A stretch of DNA of 64,000 nucleotides, taken from the NCBI RefSeq assembly GCF_051020985.1, contig NC_134999.1:4030001-4094000 (forward strand), read 5' to 3'. Both the position numbers and the translations under genes were made by a program. The stretch is from Nomia melanderi (taxonomy: Eukaryota; Arthropoda; Insecta; Hymenoptera; Halictidae). This document shows positions 60,037-64,000 of this stretch, in pieces. The first letter of the stretch is position 1; each line of letters starts with the position of its first letter. Under the pieces are notes generated by a model. The model was not told the origin of the DNA and did not search any database. It saw only the letters and a list, made by a program, of their open reading frames with translations.

Positions 60037-60620
60037 TAAGTCTGTTTCACGAAAATTATACTGACAAGCAGCGCTTTGTTCGTACTGTCGAAGCAATAGA
60101 GAAGCTCGATCACGTTCCTCCACAGTCAAACGGTTAAAGTATTAACCAAATTTTGCCGGCAGTTAAAAATGGCCCGACTCGCAGGACAACGGTTTCATCG
60201 TTATTAGAACAGTCGCTGAGAGATGTCGGCTGAGTTACGGGGCAATTATGCCGCGGGGTAATACTCGTATGTCAGTCGGAAATGGTCCAACTTCCCCCCT
60301 GGTTCGCTCGCGCGGGCTATCCTTCGAGCCAGTTTTATATGGCCGGCGTATCTCGCGTTTAGGATGGCCGCTCCTGAGAAACGACAGGTCTCTCGGTTTC
60401 AACTTGGACCCCGGACCGAATCGATCAGGAACCAATTATCCAGCTCGAAACGTTCGGGCGATCATTTTTCTTTAAACTCGCTCGACGCCTTAAATTATAA
60501 GACTTCGCTGGAAATTTTCTAATTGAAGGGTCTGGAGGTCAGAAACGTCGGCTCGCGTGTAAGATAGTCCGGGCAAATTAAATTCAAGGATGTCGCGCAA
60601 CGCGTGCACTGGCAGTGGTA
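60037..60620. other. G+C-rich island
   Basis: Opposed 75- and 66-codon frames at 60235-60475 cover the same bases. No domain; not supported as a gene. Confidence 0.4.
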
Positions 60621-60889
60621 CGCGAACAGCTTGATTTATCGATTAGTATGATTACTTGGTTTTTTTTTTAAAAAGTGTTGTTACGTGCAAATAACGTTAA
60701 ATTAGATTTTACTTCGGTTTTCTTCTGTGGCTTCATCTTTGCGCAGTTTTGGTTTATGTAGAACAGAAATTATATTTTTCAGGATTAAAATCATTAACTA
60801 TGATATTTATTTCGAAAGATTATTTCTTAAATACGATCGGTGCAACTACTTTATTGCTACTACTTTATTAAAAACAGAAAAAAATGTTC

Positions 60890-61025
60890 ATGCTTATTCT
60901 ATATCTATGATTACTTCGAAGATTATCGATTAATAATAGAAAAGTAATATATAATTTATATTTAAAAAATAAGTGACACTTAGATTTGCCAAATTCCGGT
61001 AAAAATGTTCGTCACGAGTCTGACA
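60890..61025 (-). mobile_element. family B fragment, inverted
   Basis: GATTAATAATAGAAAAGTAA, ATTTGCCAAATTCCGGTAAA and TGTTCGTCACGAGTCTGACA are the reverse complement of the family-B core and left half. Both terminal ends are missing or decayed. It lies 160 bp from a family-B copy in the opposite orientation, forming an imperfect inverted pair. Confidence 0.6.
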
Positions 61026-61183
61026 CAAAAACTTCCGCGATCTGTTTCTGAAACTCTATTTTGCTAGTTTTCAATTCAAAGAGCGAATGCCTTAAAAGTG
61101 AAACTCAGAAGTAAACATGAAGCTTCATGTAAGACTTTTATAAAGGCAACATTTTATCAAAGAAATTTCTCAACAAAATTTAT

Positions 61184-61402
61184 TTAACTAATTGATCTAC
61201 AATGTCGTGTCAGACTCGTAACAAAAATTCTTAACAGAATTCAACAAATCTGTTATTTATTTTTTAAAAATTTAACTTAAATATTAATTTTCAATTATCA
61301 ATCGTTAGCATTTGAAGTAGACGTAGACATAGAATAGGCATCAGAAATATTTCCTTCCCTAATAAATTATTAATGATAAAATAGTTGTATCGATGATAAA
61401 AT
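61184..61402 (+). mobile_element. family B element, right end missing
   Basis: TTAACTAATTGATCTACAAT then GTCGTGTCAGACTCGTAACA, GAATTCAACAAATCTG, TTTCAATTATCAATCGTTAG and TAATAAATTATTAATGATAA give the family-B order. The CAAGGGG right end is lost. It lies beside the inverted fragment at 60.89-61.03 kb. Confidence 0.65.
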
Positions 61403-61479
61403 TGAGGTTATTTATTGAAAGTGTACACAAAATGTCCCACCACTGGTAATTCCTCAAACCAAACAAAAAATACCTTAAC

Positions 61480-62660
61480 AGACTAAAAGTTAACCCTTGG
61501 ATCAACGTTGACCGATGATACGCGGAACAAAGGCATATTCCATCTCACGGGTTTGTTATCGGTCAATTTGATCAGCTGCGGAGCAGCGGGGAACGAACGA
61601 AATGCCTCGCCTTTGACAGAGGGACTGAAAATTGAAACGGTACCACTTAATGACTTATTCATTCAGCTTACCTCGCCGGCACTGTATCTCTTTTCACGGG
61701 TGAGCAAGTACACAAAGCAGCGCCGGCTACACGGAAATAATGAGAATCCACGGAAAGGAGGAAGTTAATTAGTTACCGAACGAGAGAAGAGCTTTCCATT
61801 TTAACCCGGTATTACCCATTTGACCCAATCTTTCGATCTCTCGTAATCATTTATAGGTGACCCCGATTAATCGTGGAGCAGTAGTGACGCGCGGATCCGC
61901 ATTCATTTTCCCCGGTGCGGCGCGGTTGATGTCGGGAAACCATAAATATCGAATGAGCGAGCGAAAAAATAACTTGCGGAGGGAAAAAGTTTTTCTAGCC
62001 GCGCCGCGGGAATGGAGTGGAAGGAGAGCGCCGGGAAACCAATGGCCATTCGTCAAATGCTCACACGTCTCGTTGCCGCGCGGCGCGAATTACTAAATTA
62101 TGATGCATTAGTTCGGACCGGACTCGATGTTACACTTGCAGTTTAATAAAACACGTTAATAATCGCGGAATTAATTACTCAAGGCGGAAAATTCTGGTTT
62201 CCGGTTAAAAATATAATTAATATTACGAGCGGGTACACCGAAAATCTGACAGAGCCACGGGCAAAATTAAACTGAGAGCGGTGCGCATATTTATTCCGAG
62301 TAGAAAGAAACCCTCGATGAATAAATATACGCGCACCACGCGCGCTCTATCGATTTATCGAAGGCGAAATTCGTGTTAATTGGAGTAATATTTTGTGATT
62401 GAATGCTAACGCAGACCGAGGAAAGAGGAACAGGAACCGTGTGCGTATAAAAAAGTCAACACGAGTTCCAGTTTCTCTCGTGGATATACACAGCCTATTG
62501 ATCATTTCCGCGTTGCTGGGTTTTAATAATGCACGGATTCTGGAAGGATCGTGTTTGTGAAATTCGTGTTTTCGTGAAATGTTTGAAATTTCTCAATATA
62601 TACACATTGTACATGATTTGACACAATTATTAATTTTTCGGATTATAAAGTGATTTAGGA
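61480..62660. other. G+C-richer islands with a weak TATA candidate
   Basis: 61500-61760 and 61860-62100 have raised G+C. Opposed 79- and 69-codon frames at 61847-62096 and an 86-codon frame at 61508-61768 lack domains. At 62446-62452, TATAAAA is followed 24 bases later by TTCCAGTTTC, a poor match to an insect initiator; no open frame of note follows. A TTAACCCTTGGATCAACG orphan end lies near 61491. Confidence 0.35.
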
Positions 62661-62666
62661 GTTTGC

Positions 62667-62931
62667 GTAACACTAAACGTACCGCGAACGGTCAAATGAC
62701 CGATTTTAAAATTCGATTTGAAATTTTCCGTTCTTCTTCGTTCAGTTAACATTAAATCAATTCCTATCATTATCCGATTAATTAGTTTTTCAAGTTTTGT
62801 CTTTCCTTCTGTTTTTATTTTCAATTAGAAATATTTTTCATTTAACTTTGCTTATTTTTATTTTATAACTAATTTGACTTTCCAGTAAGTATATGCAAAT
62901 ACATACAAAGTGTAAGTATGTTTAGTGTTAA
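62667..62931. mobile_element. TTAA-type MITE, about 265 bp
   Basis: The left end is GTAACACTAAACGTACCGCG. The right end in reverse complement is TTAACACTAAACATACTTAC. The left interior has GGTCAAATGACC, a small palindrome in the same relative place as GGGTCA...TGACCC in family A. It is therefore probably a distant relative of A. Left TTAA mutated to GTAA. Non-coding. Confidence 0.65.
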
Positions 62932-63985
62932 AATGGAAGTGAATCATCAATTTTTATGAAACTTTCTCTCTTGGCAATTTTCAATCTAATTAACGGGACA
63001 TAAACTTGTATCCACAGGAATTTCCACATATTTCAGTATACTGTCTCGAGAATTTATATTTATTAATATCTCGACTTTTTGCTAGTTACATCAGGCGATA
63101 CATAAATTTAGTCAATTTTCGAATTTAGATTTCTAGGAAACCGTGTTAATTGCCATCTTCCTACAAAGGAGAATTTAAAAAAGAATTTAAAGAAAAGATA
63201 CATTTTAAACCCTTGAATTTCGACGTCAGTATCTCGTGGGCAACGCTGTCTACATTTCTTTCCGAAGCAAATGAAGAACGCATAATGTCAAAGAACGAGG
63301 TTTTAATGATGAAAGTTGAAAAATTAAAAGAGGATAAATGAATTTACGGGAGTCGCGAAACTTAATGCAATTAGAGCAGATTGAGAAAATGAATTTCAAT
63401 TTCATCCCCTTTGAAACGTCGTTTGAATCAAGAAGCTTTAAATGGACGCGAAAGGAGACTGCCGCCTCCGCGAAAATCTTGAAATCCTTTGTTTTCCGCG
63501 AGAATAAACTTTCTTTCCCGTCTTCATTTGCGCCCTTATTGTTGCTAGTATGGGTCTTATCTTCTTGCACGTTTCATTTGAGACTATCGACTCGCCGCGT
63601 GATAATACGATCTCTCTCTCGTGCTGAAGCTGCAACCAATTTAAACTTAGCGGATAGCTAGAACGGTTCTCTCTGTCTACGCCGTTGCAACGAAAACTTT
63701 TTCAATTTCAACGAAAACTTCTAATAAGGTAAATACATAACTTCCGCCATGTGTATGCATGATACGCATTCCCTACGCACACACTTCGCCCCGATTAACG
63801 CCTCAGTCGTGCGCTACCTAAACGATTCGAAGGAATCTAAGGAACCGCTCGAATATTATTTCAAAATAACGTAAAACTGCCATTGTATACGTCTTTACTT
63901 ATTACCAAAATTAAATTTACCTTTAGATTTATTCTTAAAACTTGAATTAAATTTTACTGGTGTAAATTAGTGCATAATACGACCT
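62932..63985. other. mixed A+T-rich DNA with a moderate patch at 63400-63850
   Basis: Frames of 63-107 codons overlap on both strands without domains. No gene is supported. Confidence 0.4.
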
Positions 63986-64000
63986 TTAACCCTTGTCACT
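63986..64000 (+). repeat. possible start of another TTAA element, cut by window end
   Basis: TTAACCCTTGTCACT matches the family-B left terminus closely over its 15 bases. The rest lies outside the window. Confidence 0.45.

Noticed and set aside
1..64000. CRISPR array, operon, prophage or bacterial-type system
   Set aside because: No regularly spaced identical repeats with unique spacers, no ribosome-binding-site-led gene strings, and the composition and repeats are eukaryotic.

Overview
This is eukaryotic, almost certainly arthropod, nuclear DNA. Long A+T-rich stretches alternate with G+C-richer, CpG-containing islands. There are microsatellites, many 150-650 bp DNA-transposon relics with TTAA- or TA-type ends, a fragment of a non-LTR retrotransposon and degenerate tRNA-like repeats. 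The composition and the transposon types would fit a hymenopteran insect such as a bee. That is an inference, because no diagnostic gene is present.

I find no protein-coding gene I can support. Every long open frame is low complexity (the pyrimidine tract at 38.8-39.4 kb), lies in a G+C-rich island where stop codons are rare, or overlaps an equally long frame on the other strand. None shows a recognisable domain. I see no functional tRNA, no rRNA and no CRISPR array. The window is best read as intergenic or deep intronic DNA. Short exons without a recognisable motif cannot be excluded.

Layout: 0-9.6 kb is mostly plain A+T-rich DNA with islands at 4.6-5.3 and 8.2-9.0 kb. 9.6-19.3 kb holds a mariner-like MITE, a 199-bp-offset tandem duplication, and several MITEs including two that share one TTAA. 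21-33 kb holds more MITEs, an array of short direct and inverted repeats at 24.8-25.8 kb, a tRNA-like relic at 30.8 kb, and purine-rich islands. 37-43 kb contains three adjacent transposon pieces, a 0.6-kb polypyrimidine tract and a motif-rich block at 41.2-41.8 kb. 43-51 kb has repeats, a non-LTR retrotransposon 3' end, two enhancer-like blocks (44.5 and 46.8-47.3 kb), a second pair of TTAA elements sharing a junction and a 38-bp minisatellite. 51-64 kb repeats the island/desert pattern, with a 16-bp minisatellite, a 31-bp triplication and a cluster of TTAA elements.

The main signal is a dense population of short, non-autonomous TTAA-flanked elements. I assign about 20 complete, truncated or terminal pieces to six or seven terminal-repeat families, labelled A-G here (my labels). 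The largest (family B) has about 11 pieces in 64 kb. Twice, two elements of different families meet at a single shared TTAA, as expected if one inserted into the target site at the end of the other. All alignments were made by eye, so boundaries are approximate to a few bases and family assignments should be confirmed by self-alignment.
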